Positions 53,159 through 61,097 of a stretch of DNA of 64,000 nt are shown here, piece after piece. The position numbers were made by a program, and so were the translations under genes. The notes beneath the pieces were generated by a model. It was not told where the DNA came from. It made no database searches and saw only the letters and a program-made list of their open reading frames with translations. Origin of the DNA: Kastovskya adunca ATA6-11-RM4 (GTDB lineage: Bacteria; Cyanobacteriota; Cyanobacteriia; Cyanobacteriales; Coleofasciculaceae); the NCBI GenBank assembly GCA_019359445.1, contig JAHHHJ010000007.1, forward strand, positions 176,142 to 240,141, given 5' to 3'. How positions within the stretch are numbered: position 1 is the first letter of the stretch; the number at the start of each line of letters is the position of its first letter.

Positions 53159-53532
53159 TTGGTAATAAACGCCTCTGTTACGGATTCCACTTCTGCCTGA
53201 GTTTCTGCGGAGGGGAGAAGTTGCTGTTTTTCTTCTAGTTCAGCTTTGTACTGCTCGATATTTTGTTCGAGATCTTCAATGCGTTCATCCTTCGAGCGCA
53301 GTTTGCGGAGGTCTTGGCGAGACTCTATCTGCCGCTGCAACCGCGTCCAGACGCTGAAGAGCCACGCCAGCACTGCTCCAATTCCCATTGCCAAAATTAA
53401 TTCAATGGATAAAGGTGCTTGTACCTGAACCCCATTGACAACTTGAATGGCGACTGGCTCCGTATTTTCTAAGCTGAAGAGAACCAGAGCTAAACAAACA
53501 GCGAAGATGATGACAAAGTTAATTTGTCGCAT
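53155..53532 (-). CDS. LapA-domain (DUF1049) membrane protein
   Basis: 125 residues. Two N-terminal hydrophobic helices (INFVIIFAVCLALVLFSLEN and LILAMGIGAVLAWLFSVW) surround a short loop, as in the lipopolysaccharide-assembly LapA/DUF1049 family, and a coiled coil (RIEDLEQNIEQYKAELEEKQQLL) follows. Its last codons overlap the scpA start. It is likely a small inner-membrane scaffolding protein. LPS assembly in cyanobacteria by this protein has not been shown as far as I know. Confidence 0.85.
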   Translation of the reverse strand: MRQINFVIIFAVCLALVLFSLENTEPVAIQVVNGVQVQAPLSIELILAMGIGAVLAWLFSVWTRLQRQIESRQDLRKLRSKDERIEDLEQNIEQYKAELEEKQQLLPSAETQAEVESVTEAFITK

Positions 53533-53790
53533 ATTGACACTCCTTTAGTGAAATTCGGTTAATCAATAGTTAAAGGTGTGTAGTCAGGGCTAAAGCCCTC
53601 AAAATCTGGTCTAAGCCGTAACTACGAAATCAGTTTAAAAATTTTACAGGGCAACACAAAGTTTGATTTATTCTCACCTACTTATTTAGCGAGCCGTTCA
53701 TGGTTTATCCGGTATCCTACCCTTGGCTACGCGAACGGAACAGAGCCGAATAGCCTTCACACTGCCCCTCATAGCGATCGCTATTTTCCC

Positions 53791-54906
53791 TTAATCTGGG
53801 ATGCGTCGCTTAGGCGGGGGGCTAGGGGGAGGTGTGTTGAGGGAAATAACCTCAGTAGTGACGACAGGGGGCTGCCGCTGTCTGCGGATCGCCTCTAAGG
53901 TGCCTTTGATGGTGCCAGCGATCGGGACAGCAACGATCACACCCAGGAGTCCTGCCATTTGCGCTCCTATCAATAAGGTGATGAAAATCCACAAGGGGTT
54001 TAGCCCAATAAAATCACTCATCAGCTTTGGAGCCAACAGGTTGTCTTTAATCTGCTGTAGGAAAACTGCCGCGATCGCCACTTGCACCGCTAACCAAAAG
54101 TCTTGCAGCATTATTAACAGTGTCACTAAACCAATTCCCATGGCAGCCCCGATAATCGGGATCAACTGGGAAGCCCCAATTAGTAGAGCAAATAATAAAG
54201 CAAAGGGAGCTTTTAAAGCCAAGAAAACTGGAGTCAGCATGGCAAACATGAATAACCCCAGTAAAAGCTGGCTGATGAAAAATTTCTGGAAGTTCAGGCG
54301 TAGAGATTCGCTTAAGGGTAAACCAATGTGCGGCGGCAGAAGATTGACTATACCAAGCCACATCTGTTCCCCATACAGCAGCATATAGAAGGCAAGCACA
54401 ACCACCAAAATCACATTCAACAGTCCCGTCAATGTGCCCAACGCCAAGCCCAAAGCTTGACTAGCTAGGGTTTCGGTGTAGGTTTCGATACGATTACTAA
54501 GTTGATTGGTAAATTCTTGGAGATCTAGGGGTAAACGTCTTGCCTTTCCCCAGGCGTACAAACGGTCTAGATTTTGGCTGCTGGTTTCTAGCAAGTTTGG
54601 GAGGTTGTCTAGTAGCTGGGTTAGTTGGTTCGTCAGAATCGGCACTAATGTCACTCCCAGGACAATTAGCAACGTCAGTGTTACTAACAAGACGATGGTG
54701 ACGGCTTGAGTTCGGCTAAGGGGAAATCGCTCTAAGCTCCGAACACAGTAGTTGAGCAAAAACGCCAAGATGGCGGCGAGGGCTAGCACAGTAATCAGAT
54801 GCTCAAAATATCGAAATACCTGAGACAGAATCCAGAGGTTTAGAGCAATCAATGGACCGCTCAAACCCAGAATTAAAAGGCGTGGAATATAGCCTGCTCG
54901 ACGCAT
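53791..54906 (-). CDS. AI-2E family transporter (PerM-like)
   Basis: 371 residues with about eight hydrophobic helices and a central hydrophilic segment (LETSSQNLDRLYAWGKARRLPLDLQEF). The family signatures are visible late in the protein: 'LLIGASQLIPIIGAAMGIGLVTL', 'FLQQIKDNLLAPKLMSDFIGLNPLWIFITLLIGAQMAGLLGVIVAVPIAG'. Members export small molecules, such as autoinducer-2, or ions. The substrate is unknown. Its C-terminal tail is Pro-rich. It is divergent from pdxH. Confidence 0.93.
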   Translation of the reverse strand: MRRAGYIPRLLILGLSGPLIALNLWILSQVFRYFEHLITVLALAAILAFLLNYCVRSLERFPLSRTQAVTIVLLVTLTLLIVLGVTLVPILTNQLTQLLDNLPNLLETSSQNLDRLYAWGKARRLPLDLQEFTNQLSNRIETYTETLASQALGLALGTLTGLLNVILVVVLAFYMLLYGEQMWLGIVNLLPPHIGLPLSESLRLNFQKFFISQLLLGLFMFAMLTPVFLALKAPFALLFALLIGASQLIPIIGAAMGIGLVTLLIMLQDFWLAVQVAIAAVFLQQIKDNLLAPKLMSDFIGLNPLWIFITLLIGAQMAGLLGVIVAVPIAGTIKGTLEAIRRQRQPPVVTTEVISLNTPPPSPPPKRRIPD

Positions 54907-54980
54907 TACACCTCACCCTGATACAACTCAATTTGCCATAGTGCGATCAAACTCAAAATAACAATGAAGGTAAACCAAAG

Positions 54981-55625
54981 ATGGATCTGAGCGTAGCGGA
55001 TTTACGCAAGAATTACACCCGTCAAGGGTTGAATGAAGCGGATGCTGACCTAAATCCGTTTAAGCAATTTAGACGTTGGTTTGAAGAGGCTGTTGCTGCC
55101 GAGTTACCAGAACCGAACGCGATGACCCTTGCCACCGCTACTCCTGAGGGTAAGCCATCGGCAAGGATTGTGCTGCTCAAGGACTTTGATGAAACAGGTT
55201 TTGTATTTTATACCAACTATCACAGCCAGAAGGGGTCTGAGTTGGTTGCCAATCCTTGGGGAGCGATCGCGTTTTGGTGGGCGCAGTTGGAACGCCAGGT
55301 ACGCATTGAAGGGCAGGTGGAAAAGGTTTCCGCCGCCGAGTCAGATCAGTACTATCACAGCCGCCCTCAAGGCTCTCAGCTAGGGGCGTGGGCATCTGAT
55401 CAAAGTCAGGCGATCGCTAGCCGTGAGGTACTAGAAACTCGCTTACAGCAGCTAAAGGAGGAATACGAGGATAAAGAAATACCTCGCCCCCCTCACTGGG
55501 GTGGTTTCCGGTTAATCCCAACAGAGATTGAGTTCTGGCAAGGGCGTCCCAATCGGCTACACGATCGCTTACGGTATCGTCGAGAGCCGGATGAAAGTTG
55601 GGTGAGGGAACGTTTGTCACCTTGA
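54981..55625 (+). CDS. pdxH: Pyridoxamine 5'-phosphate oxidase
   Basis: FMN enzyme forming pyridoxal 5'-phosphate. 214 residues, typical length. Family signatures: [41 protein letters not shown] near 45-85, '[20 protein letters not shown]', '[19 protein letters not shown]' and the closing '[27 protein letters not shown]'. ATG at 54981. A hairpin directly follows the stop. Divergent from the AI-2E gene. Confidence 0.97.
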   Translation: MDLSVADLRKNYTRQGLNEADADLNPFKQFRRWFEEAVAAELPEPNAMTLATATPEGKPSARIVLLKDFDETGFVFYTNYHSQKGSELVANPWGAIAFWWAQLERQVRIEGQVEKVSAAESDQYYHSRPQGSQLGAWASDQSQAIASREVLETRLQQLKEEYEDKEIPRPPHWGGFRLIPTEIEFWQGRPNRLHDRLRYRREPDESWVRERLSP

Positions 55626-55652
55626 TTCAAACCAAACAAGTTTGATTTGAAT
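55625..55652 (+). terminator. Hairpin terminator after pdxH
   Basis: ATTCAAACCAAAC (55625-55637) pairs with GTTTGATTTGAAT (55640-55652) with one mismatch and a 2-base loop, starting at the stop codon's last base. A short A/T-rich tail follows. Convergent with the rhomboid-like gene, so it may serve both. Confidence 0.65.
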
Positions 55653-55693
55653 TAAATATTTGCCTTTTGACTATCAGCGGAGCAAAGGATCAA

Positions 55694-56404
55694 CTACTGC
55701 TTTTGAGGTGCCATCAGCAGAACTAAAGCCGCACCAATCAACAACCCTAAGCCGTGCGTCCAATAGGCAACAACGCCAGAATTAGCCTCTGCTGCTCCTG
55801 GGAGCTGACCAATTTCGTAGAACAACTGCTGCACAAACCACCAGAAGAAAAAGAAGATGGTAGGTAGCTCTATGGGAATGAAGGCAACCAGCAGCGGCAA
55901 AACGGCTTCTATTTTTGCCTTGGGGAAGCTGAAGAAGTAGGCTCCCAAGAGAGCAGCGATCGCTCCATTGGCTCCCACTAATGGCGTCGTCAGTGTCGGA
56001 TCGACCCAAACTTGCACCATCTCTGTGAGAATGCCACCCAGCAGATAAAACCCCAAATACCGCCCATGTCCTAGAAGCCCCTCAACACTTTTCCCAAATA
56101 CCCACAGGAAAAGCAGATTACCCAAAATCTGAGCAAAACTAGCGTGGAGAAATAGAGCAACAGGAAGGGAAAAAACTTTCAGAAGTAAGGCAACCCAGGT
56201 AGCAAAATTACCAGCCGTGAAGGCATCCGAAAAGACGCTACTCAGCCGTACCGGAACAACACCCCAGCTGTAGAGAAACTTACCCAGTTCGCCCGCCATC
56301 GAGAGTTTGACTTCCCAAAAGAATAGAGCAACAGTAAAGCCGATGAGTAAGTAATTGACAATCGGTGTGCGGCGACTACGGAGGTTATCAGCAATGGGGA
56401 TCAT
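55694..56404 (-). CDS. Rhomboid-family membrane protein, predicted inactive
   Basis: 236 residues with about six to seven hydrophobic helices in a rhomboid layout. The region that normally reads H-x-x-x-x-H-x-x-x-N is HASFAQILGN (His87, Gln92, Asn96), so the second His is Gln. The catalytic G-x-S-G motif reads GANG (144-147), placing Asn146 where the nucleophilic Ser should be. The later His (His217, in THGLGLLIG) is kept. With Ser missing, proteolysis is not expected, so this looks like an iRhom/pseudoprotease-type protein that binds membrane partners. Single gene, convergent with pdxH. Confidence 0.85.
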   Translation of the reverse strand: MIPIADNLRSRRTPIVNYLLIGFTVALFFWEVKLSMAGELGKFLYSWGVVPVRLSSVFSDAFTAGNFATWVALLLKVFSLPVALFLHASFAQILGNLLFLWVFGKSVEGLLGHGRYLGFYLLGGILTEMVQVWVDPTLTTPLVGANGAIAALLGAYFFSFPKAKIEAVLPLLVAFIPIELPTIFFFFWWFVQQLFYEIGQLPGAAEANSGVVAYWTHGLGLLIGAALVLLMAPQKQ

Positions 56405-56450
56405 TTTGTGTCATAGATGCTTCCAGTAAGGCAGGTATCTTCTTTGTGAA

Positions 56451-57716
56451 TTAACCGAGATGATTAAACAAATCCGACAGCACGGTATTGGAGAACAAAA
56501 ACCCTTCTGGTGCGGTTAGTCTCAATCGTCCCGTCGCTGGCAAGGGTTGGCTATTTTGCCAATTTAGGCGATCGCCCAAATTCCCGACCACTTCTACCCA
56601 GCCTTGCTGATAGTAGGGGTATAAACACCTGCCAATCTTGAAAAGCGTCTGTTCCCCAAACCGTTCTGCTAAAGCAGACAAACTCAGTCCTGCTGCTAGC
56701 CGCAAACCCAGCATCATCGTTTCTAGCAGCACATCTGACTCTGACAAGGCTTCCGCGCCATTAATTACACCACTCGCCTCAGTCAATTGTTGCACCCATT
56801 CGTAATATTCTCGTCTTGTCCGAGGTCGAGTAAATCGACAGCCTTGAGTGTAACTAGCGGCTCCCATACCGAAACCGTAGTAGGGGCGATTTTCCCAATA
56901 CACGCGATTATGACGGCACTGGTGTCCGGGTTGGGCATAATTAGAAATTTCGTAATGTTCGTAGCCAGCGTTGCCCAAAATCTCATGGGCTAATTGATAC
57001 ATTTGGGCGGTAGTTTCGTCAGTCGGTAAGGGTTTGCTCCCCGGCTGGTACTGGCGTCCAAATGCGGTTACTGGCTCGACAACTAAGTCATAACTGGAGA
57101 TGTGAGTGGGGGCAATTTCTACGGCGGCTTCTAAAGACGCCTGCCACTGTTCCAAAGTTTGATGGGGTAAGCCAGAAATCAGGTCTAAACTGAAGTCGGC
57201 AACCTCCACTTGGCGGATGGCATTCACCGCCGCAAAGATATCGCTCTTGTTGTGCGATCGCCCACAATTTTTCAGCAATTCATCTTGAAACGCTTGCACC
57301 CCTAAGCTTACCCGATTCACCCCCGCCTGCTGGTATCCCTGGAGCTGTTCGATACTGAAGGTACCTGGGTCCATTTCCATGGAGATTTCGCAGGTTGAGG
57401 CAATGCCAAACTGTTGATCCAGGACGTTTAACACATGTCCTAGCTGTTGGGTAGATAGCAGTGAGGGAGTCCCACCGCCAAAAAAAATTGTCTCTAAAGC
57501 CCGGCTTGGGGTTGATATTGTCTGGATTTCCTGACAAAGTATCTCAATATATTGGGCGATCGCGCCAGACGTGCTGCCTGTAGCTTTGTCTCCAACTACA
57601 GAGATAGGAAAGTCACAGTAGTAACAGCGGCGTCGGCAAAAAGGAATATGCAAATAGGCAGAGCCAGGAACTGCAAAATCAGTTATTTTTTTAGATTGGG
57701 GTAAAGAATCTAACAA
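56451..57716 (-). CDS. hemW: Radical SAM heme chaperone HemW (coproporphyrinogen oxidase-like)
   Basis: 421 residues. The radical-SAM cluster motif is HIPFCRRRCYYCDFP near residues 24-38 (C-x3-C-x2-C). SAM-binding and barrel parts include 'IFFGGGTPSLL', 'CEISMEMDPGTF', 'GVNRVSLGVQAFQDELLKNCGRSHN'. The C-terminal HemW domain is present (QLTEASGVINGAEALSESDVLLETMMLGLR). HemW transfers heme rather than making it. The start is TTG at 57716, preceded by AAGGAGG about 13 bases away; no ATG lies between it and the conserved region. Single gene, divergent from the PIN-TRAM gene. Confidence 0.93.
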   Translation of the reverse strand: MLDSLPQSKKITDFAVPGSAYLHIPFCRRRCYYCDFPISVVGDKATGSTSGAIAQYIEILCQEIQTISTPSRALETIFFGGGTPSLLSTQQLGHVLNVLDQQFGIASTCEISMEMDPGTFSIEQLQGYQQAGVNRVSLGVQAFQDELLKNCGRSHNKSDIFAAVNAIRQVEVADFSLDLISGLPHQTLEQWQASLEAAVEIAPTHISSYDLVVEPVTAFGRQYQPGSKPLPTDETTAQMYQLAHEILGNAGYEHYEISNYAQPGHQCRHNRVYWENRPYYGFGMGAASYTQGCRFTRPRTRREYYEWVQQLTEASGVINGAEALSESDVLLETMMLGLRLAAGLSLSALAERFGEQTLFKIGRCLYPYYQQGWVEVVGNLGDRLNWQNSQPLPATGRLRLTAPEGFLFSNTVLSDLFNHLG

Positions 57717-58090
57717 TTTATTGATTCTCCTCCTTTACAAAATGGATAATCTGAAATGTTTGATGAATTGTTAATTAAGTAAATTTTTCTGTAACTAATA
57801 GGGGGTATCTAACAGGGGTCAAACTATTCCCTTATTTTTCTAAGCTTCGCCTACAGACAGCTTTTCAGGCGACAAAGTCAAAATTAGACAATAATTATCA
57901 AAAATTAATTTATTACAAAAAGCTGACAAAAGTTAAATAAAAGCACAGTCAGCAGACAACTAAGCCAATCGACACAGGAGGGTAAAATGCTTGAAAAGAT
58001 ATACTAAGATTGCAGGGTCAAAATAGACCTGAATTTTTATTTTGAATTCCTCCAGGAATTCCCTCCAAATATCATCATTCCCTTGGAACC
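57717..58090. other. 374-bp divergent promoter region of hemW and the PIN-TRAM gene
   Basis: AT-rich and without a full gene. On the plus strand ATG 57987, with AGGAGGG upstream, opens a 6-codon frame (MLEKIY, stop). Downstream a perfect 7-bp hairpin, GAATTCC (58044-58050) and GGAATTC (58055-58061), lies 30 bases before the PIN-TRAM start. Both may belong to a structured leader. Confidence 0.4.
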
Positions 58091-59170
58091 ATGCTTGATG
58101 CCGTCATTATTCTTTTATTCATCCTAGCAGGCGCAGGAATTGGGTTCGATAGCGTTGAACTACTCCCTACGAGGGTGCAAGACCAAGTTACGAATATCGA
58201 GGCTTTGCGCTTGATTACTGCTGGCTTTGCTTCACTAGTCGGTTTGGCTGTTGGCTTATCGGTTCAGACGGCTTATCGTCGTCTAGAAGCGCAAGTCCGT
58301 CAGATGCCAATTGAAGTAATTCTTACGCGAGCCGTTGGTTTAGTCATTGGGCTATTGTTAGCCAATTTGATGCTGGCACCTGTATTCTTGCTGCCGATGC
58401 CGTTTGAGTTTGCTTTCATTAAGCCTCTAACTGCCATTTTAGGAAGCCTCATGTTTGCTTTTTTGGGAGTGAGTCTGGCAGATACTCACGGACGAACATT
58501 CCTCCGGTTGATTAATCCCAATAGTCTCGATACCCTTTTGGTGGCAGAGGGAACCCTCAAAGCCGCTTCTAGTAAGGTTCTCGACACAAGCTGCATTATT
58601 GATGGTCGCATTGAAGAACTGTTAAAGACTGGGTTCATCGAAGGGCAAATTCTGGTATCGCAATTTGTTTTGCAGGAACTTCAGCAACTTGCTGATGCCG
58701 CCAACGATCTCAAGCGAGTGCGGGGGCGTCGGGGGCTGGATATTCTCAATCAGATGCAGGAAGATTATCCAGAACGGATTGTGATTCACTCGGCTGACTA
58801 CGAAGATATCAGCACTGTAGATGCTAAGTTGGTGCGGTTTACTCAAGAAATTAATGGCACTCTCCTAACCAACGACTACAACCTCAACAAAGTCGCCAAC
58901 TTACAAAAGGTGCCTGTCTTGAATATCAATGACTTGGCACAGGCAGTGCGTCCGATTTACCTGCCTGGTGACACCCTAGAGTTGAAAATCCTGAAAGAAG
59001 GTAAGGAACAAGCTCAAGGTATTGGCTATCTTGATGATGGCACGATGGTGGTTGTGGAAGAAGGACGCAAACATGTTGGCGCACAAGTGCGAGTTGTTGT
59101 GACATCCGCCTTGCAAACATCGGCAGGACGAATGATTTTTGCTCGTCCTGCGGCGTCTGTAGTGGCTTGA
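58091..59170 (+). CDS. PIN and TRAM domain membrane protein (YacL-like)
   Basis: 359 residues. Four hydrophobic helices fill residues about 1-140 (starting MLDAVIILLFILAGAGIGFDSVELL). A PIN nuclease domain (about 150-280) has the acidic triad in VLDTSCIIDGRIEELL, 'SQFVLQELQQLAD' and 'TVDAKLVRFTQEINGTLLTNDYNLNKVA'. A TRAM RNA-binding domain closes the protein (GQGIGYLDDGTMVVVEEGRKHVGAQVRVVVTSALQTSAGRMIFA). Members are membrane-associated RNases of uncertain target. The 5' leader holds a small hairpin and a short upstream ORF. Confidence 0.92.
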   Translation: MLDAVIILLFILAGAGIGFDSVELLPTRVQDQVTNIEALRLITAGFASLVGLAVGLSVQTAYRRLEAQVRQMPIEVILTRAVGLVIGLLLANLMLAPVFLLPMPFEFAFIKPLTAILGSLMFAFLGVSLADTHGRTFLRLINPNSLDTLLVAEGTLKAASSKVLDTSCIIDGRIEELLKTGFIEGQILVSQFVLQELQQLADAANDLKRVRGRRGLDILNQMQEDYPERIVIHSADYEDISTVDAKLVRFTQEINGTLLTNDYNLNKVANLQKVPVLNINDLAQAVRPIYLPGDTLELKILKEGKEQAQGIGYLDDGTMVVVEEGRKHVGAQVRVVVTSALQTSAGRMIFARPAASVVA

Positions 59171-59276
59171 GCTGGTGGGATGCGATCGCCCCCCTTGAAA
59201 CTCTCTCAATCGCCCCTGTCTTCTAGCGAGTGCCGTCAGATCAGCAGGGGAAATGGCTGTTTGATGCCAAAACAAG

Positions 59277-59313
59277 GCTGGTGCAGTCTAGTTAGGAATT
59301 AGACCGCGCCAGC
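59277..59313. terminator. Bidirectional hairpin terminator
   Basis: GCTGGTGCAGTCTA pairs with TAGACCGCGCCAGC with two G-T/mismatch positions around a 9-base loop, and TTTTAG follows on the plus strand. It lies between the convergent PIN-TRAM and cupin genes. Confidence 0.7.
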
Positions 59314-59315
59314 TT

Positions 59316-59711
59316 TTAGTCATCTGATTCTTCATCAAAACGGGTAATATCATCTTCTCCAAGGTATTCCCCATTTTGTACTTCAATCATCACTAGGGGA
59401 ATCACACCCGGATTTTCCACCCGATGTGGTGTGTTCATTGGTACGTAGGTGGACTGTTTTTGCATGAGAATCGTCTCTTTGCCACTACAGACTACTTTCG
59501 CGGTGCCAGCGACAACAATCCAGTGTTCGCTGCGGTGGTAGTGCATTTGGGTACTAATGTGTTCTCCTGGCTTGACCTCAATGCGATTAATCTTGTAACG
59601 CTCTCCGTGTTCAAGAATTGTCACTGTTCCCCAGGGTCGTATCCTCGTTGTAGCAGGCTCTGACGATACTGGTAGGGTAGAAGTTTGTTCGTCATTTTGG
59701 TTATTGTCCAT
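59316..59711 (-). CDS. Cupin, mannose-6-phosphate isomerase type II C-terminal-like
   Basis: 131 residues from ATG 59711, with GGAAG about 7 bases upstream; longer starts at 59750 and 59798 are possible. It is a single cupin barrel with RPWGTVTILEHGERYKINRIEVKPGEHISTQMHYHRSEHWIVVAGTAKV, carrying the metal-binding His-x-His and Glu residues of the class (QMHYHRSEHW). The second cupin motif is 'TYVPMNTPHRVENPGVIPLVMIEVQNGEYLGEDDI'. This matches the isomerase half of bifunctional mannose-1-phosphate guanylyltransferase/isomerase, here as a stand-alone domain. It could work with the nucleotidyltransferase at 50943; that is inference. Confidence 0.88.
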   Translation of the reverse strand: MDNNQNDEQTSTLPVSSEPATTRIRPWGTVTILEHGERYKINRIEVKPGEHISTQMHYHRSEHWIVVAGTAKVVCSGKETILMQKQSTYVPMNTPHRVENPGVIPLVMIEVQNGEYLGEDDITRFDEESDD

Positions 59712-59888
59712 CGCTTGCTTCCCAAAATCCTCTTCTCTATCTTGTAGCATTTTGACCGTGCTAAAGCTGTTTTTAAAAGCAGTTGACCGCGCTAGCACCC
59801 GTCTTTCCTGGATATTAGCGGGTGTGTATAGATTTGGGGTGAAGGATCAACATCTTAAAAAAAGCAAAACTATAACAACGAAAAAGCC

Positions 59889-60218
59889 ATGGGCAGCGTG
59901 GAAGACCAGTTTGACGCCTTCGAAATTGATGAGGAACTACAGCAGTTAAAACAAAACCTGCACAATCCCAGCCGTTCACCTCAAGGTGAGCAAAGATACA
60001 CGCCCCAGAACAACGATAAAAGAAAGCGCTTCTATTCTATGTTGGGTTTGGCACCAGATGCTTCTCCGAAAGAAGTTAAACAAGCTTATAGAAATTTAGT
60101 TAAACGATGCCATCCTGACCTATTTTTCCACGACTCTCAACTCCGAAATAAGGCTGAAGAAGTCTTAATGAGAATCAATCAAATTTATGAAGAATTAGTA
60201 TCTGAAAATAGTTTGTAA
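59889..60218 (+). CDS. J-domain protein
   Basis: 109 residues. The N-terminal 45 residues are polar and have no known motif. A J-domain follows (RKRFYSMLGLAPDASPKEVKQAYRNLVKRCHPDLFFHD), with the His-Pro-Asp triad that activates Hsp70 ATPase. Nothing else of DnaJ (Gly/Phe region, zinc finger) is present. It is a small DnaJ-like co-chaperone whose client is unknown. It precedes the FKBP gene by about 200 bp. Confidence 0.9.
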   Translation: MGSVEDQFDAFEIDEELQQLKQNLHNPSRSPQGEQRYTPQNNDKRKRFYSMLGLAPDASPKEVKQAYRNLVKRCHPDLFFHDSQLRNKAEEVLMRINQIYEELVSENSL

Positions 60219-60414
60219 GTTGTAGAGATGTTGCAGATCACGTCTTTACTAGGAGGGTAGTGCCACGGCAAAGGGATTGAGTGGCGATCGCCCAAAGCTA
60301 CGTCTCTACAACAAATCACAAAAATTTTGCGATCGCTACCTTAAAAGCCGTGAGCCTAATATCGAGCCAGTTGGTAACCTGGTAGATGTTAACCGAATTC
60401 AAGGATGAATCGAT

Positions 60415-60843
60415 ATGCCACAAGCGAAAGCAGGAGATACCGTCAAGATTCACTACACGGGCAAACTAGAAGACGGTACAGTATTTGACTCCTCGGTAAG
60501 CCGCGAACCTCTAGAATTTCAACTCAGCGGCGGACAGGTAATTCCCGGCTTCGACGAAGCTGTCATGGGTATGGCTCCTGGAGAATCTAAAATGACTAAA
60601 ATCCCCATGGATCAAGCCTACGGCCCCCATCGTCCTGAGATGGTGATACAGGTTGAGCGCCAACAACTACCTACTGAACTAGAACCCGAAGTTGGACAGC
60701 AGTTACAAGTCCAGCAACAGAACGGGCAAGTTATTCCTGTGTTTATCACAGAGGTCGATGACACTACGGTGACACTGGATGCCAACCATCCTCTGGCAGG
60801 AGAAAACTTGACCTTTGATATTGAGTTAGTTGAAATCAACTAA
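60415..60843 (+). CDS. FKBP-type peptidyl-prolyl isomerase, SlyD-like
   Basis: 142 residues. The FKBP fold is clear: MPQAKAGDTVKIHYTGKLEDGTVFDSS, 'PLEFQLSGGQVIPGFDEAVMGMAPGESKMTKIPMDQAYGPH', then the insert-in-flap domain 'QVERQQLPTELEPEVGQQLQVQQQNGQVIPVFITEVDDTTVTLDANHPLAGENLTFDIELVEI', as in SlyD. The His-rich metal-binding tail of E. coli SlyD is absent. It is a cytoplasmic folding helper. A strong hairpin terminator follows. Confidence 0.95.
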   Translation: MPQAKAGDTVKIHYTGKLEDGTVFDSSVSREPLEFQLSGGQVIPGFDEAVMGMAPGESKMTKIPMDQAYGPHRPEMVIQVERQQLPTELEPEVGQQLQVQQQNGQVIPVFITEVDDTTVTLDANHPLAGENLTFDIELVEIN

Positions 60844-60919
60844 AACTGATGCCGATGTAGACGGATTTAACACTTAAACCGTCGTATGAGTAACCTGAAG
60901 CTGGGCTATTAAGTGAGAG

Positions 60920-60963
60920 GTAAGAGGCTAGAAGTAAGTAGATGCAGTACTTCTAGCCCTTAC
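60920..60963 (+). terminator. Rho-independent terminator of the FKBP gene
   Basis: GTAAG plus GGCTAGAAGTA (60920-60936, one bulge) pairs with TACTTCTAGCC plus CTTAC (up to 60963), about 16 paired bases, followed by GCTTTTAC. Confidence 0.8.
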
Positions 60964-61097
60964 GCTTTTACATTAATTGAGCGATGTATTTTATAGCAGT
61001 TGCCACATAGGCTAAAACATTTCTGATTCCCTAAAAGCAAGCGTTGGTTGAATCTTAAACTCACCGACTCAGAAATTTGCTATGGATACATGGCAGC

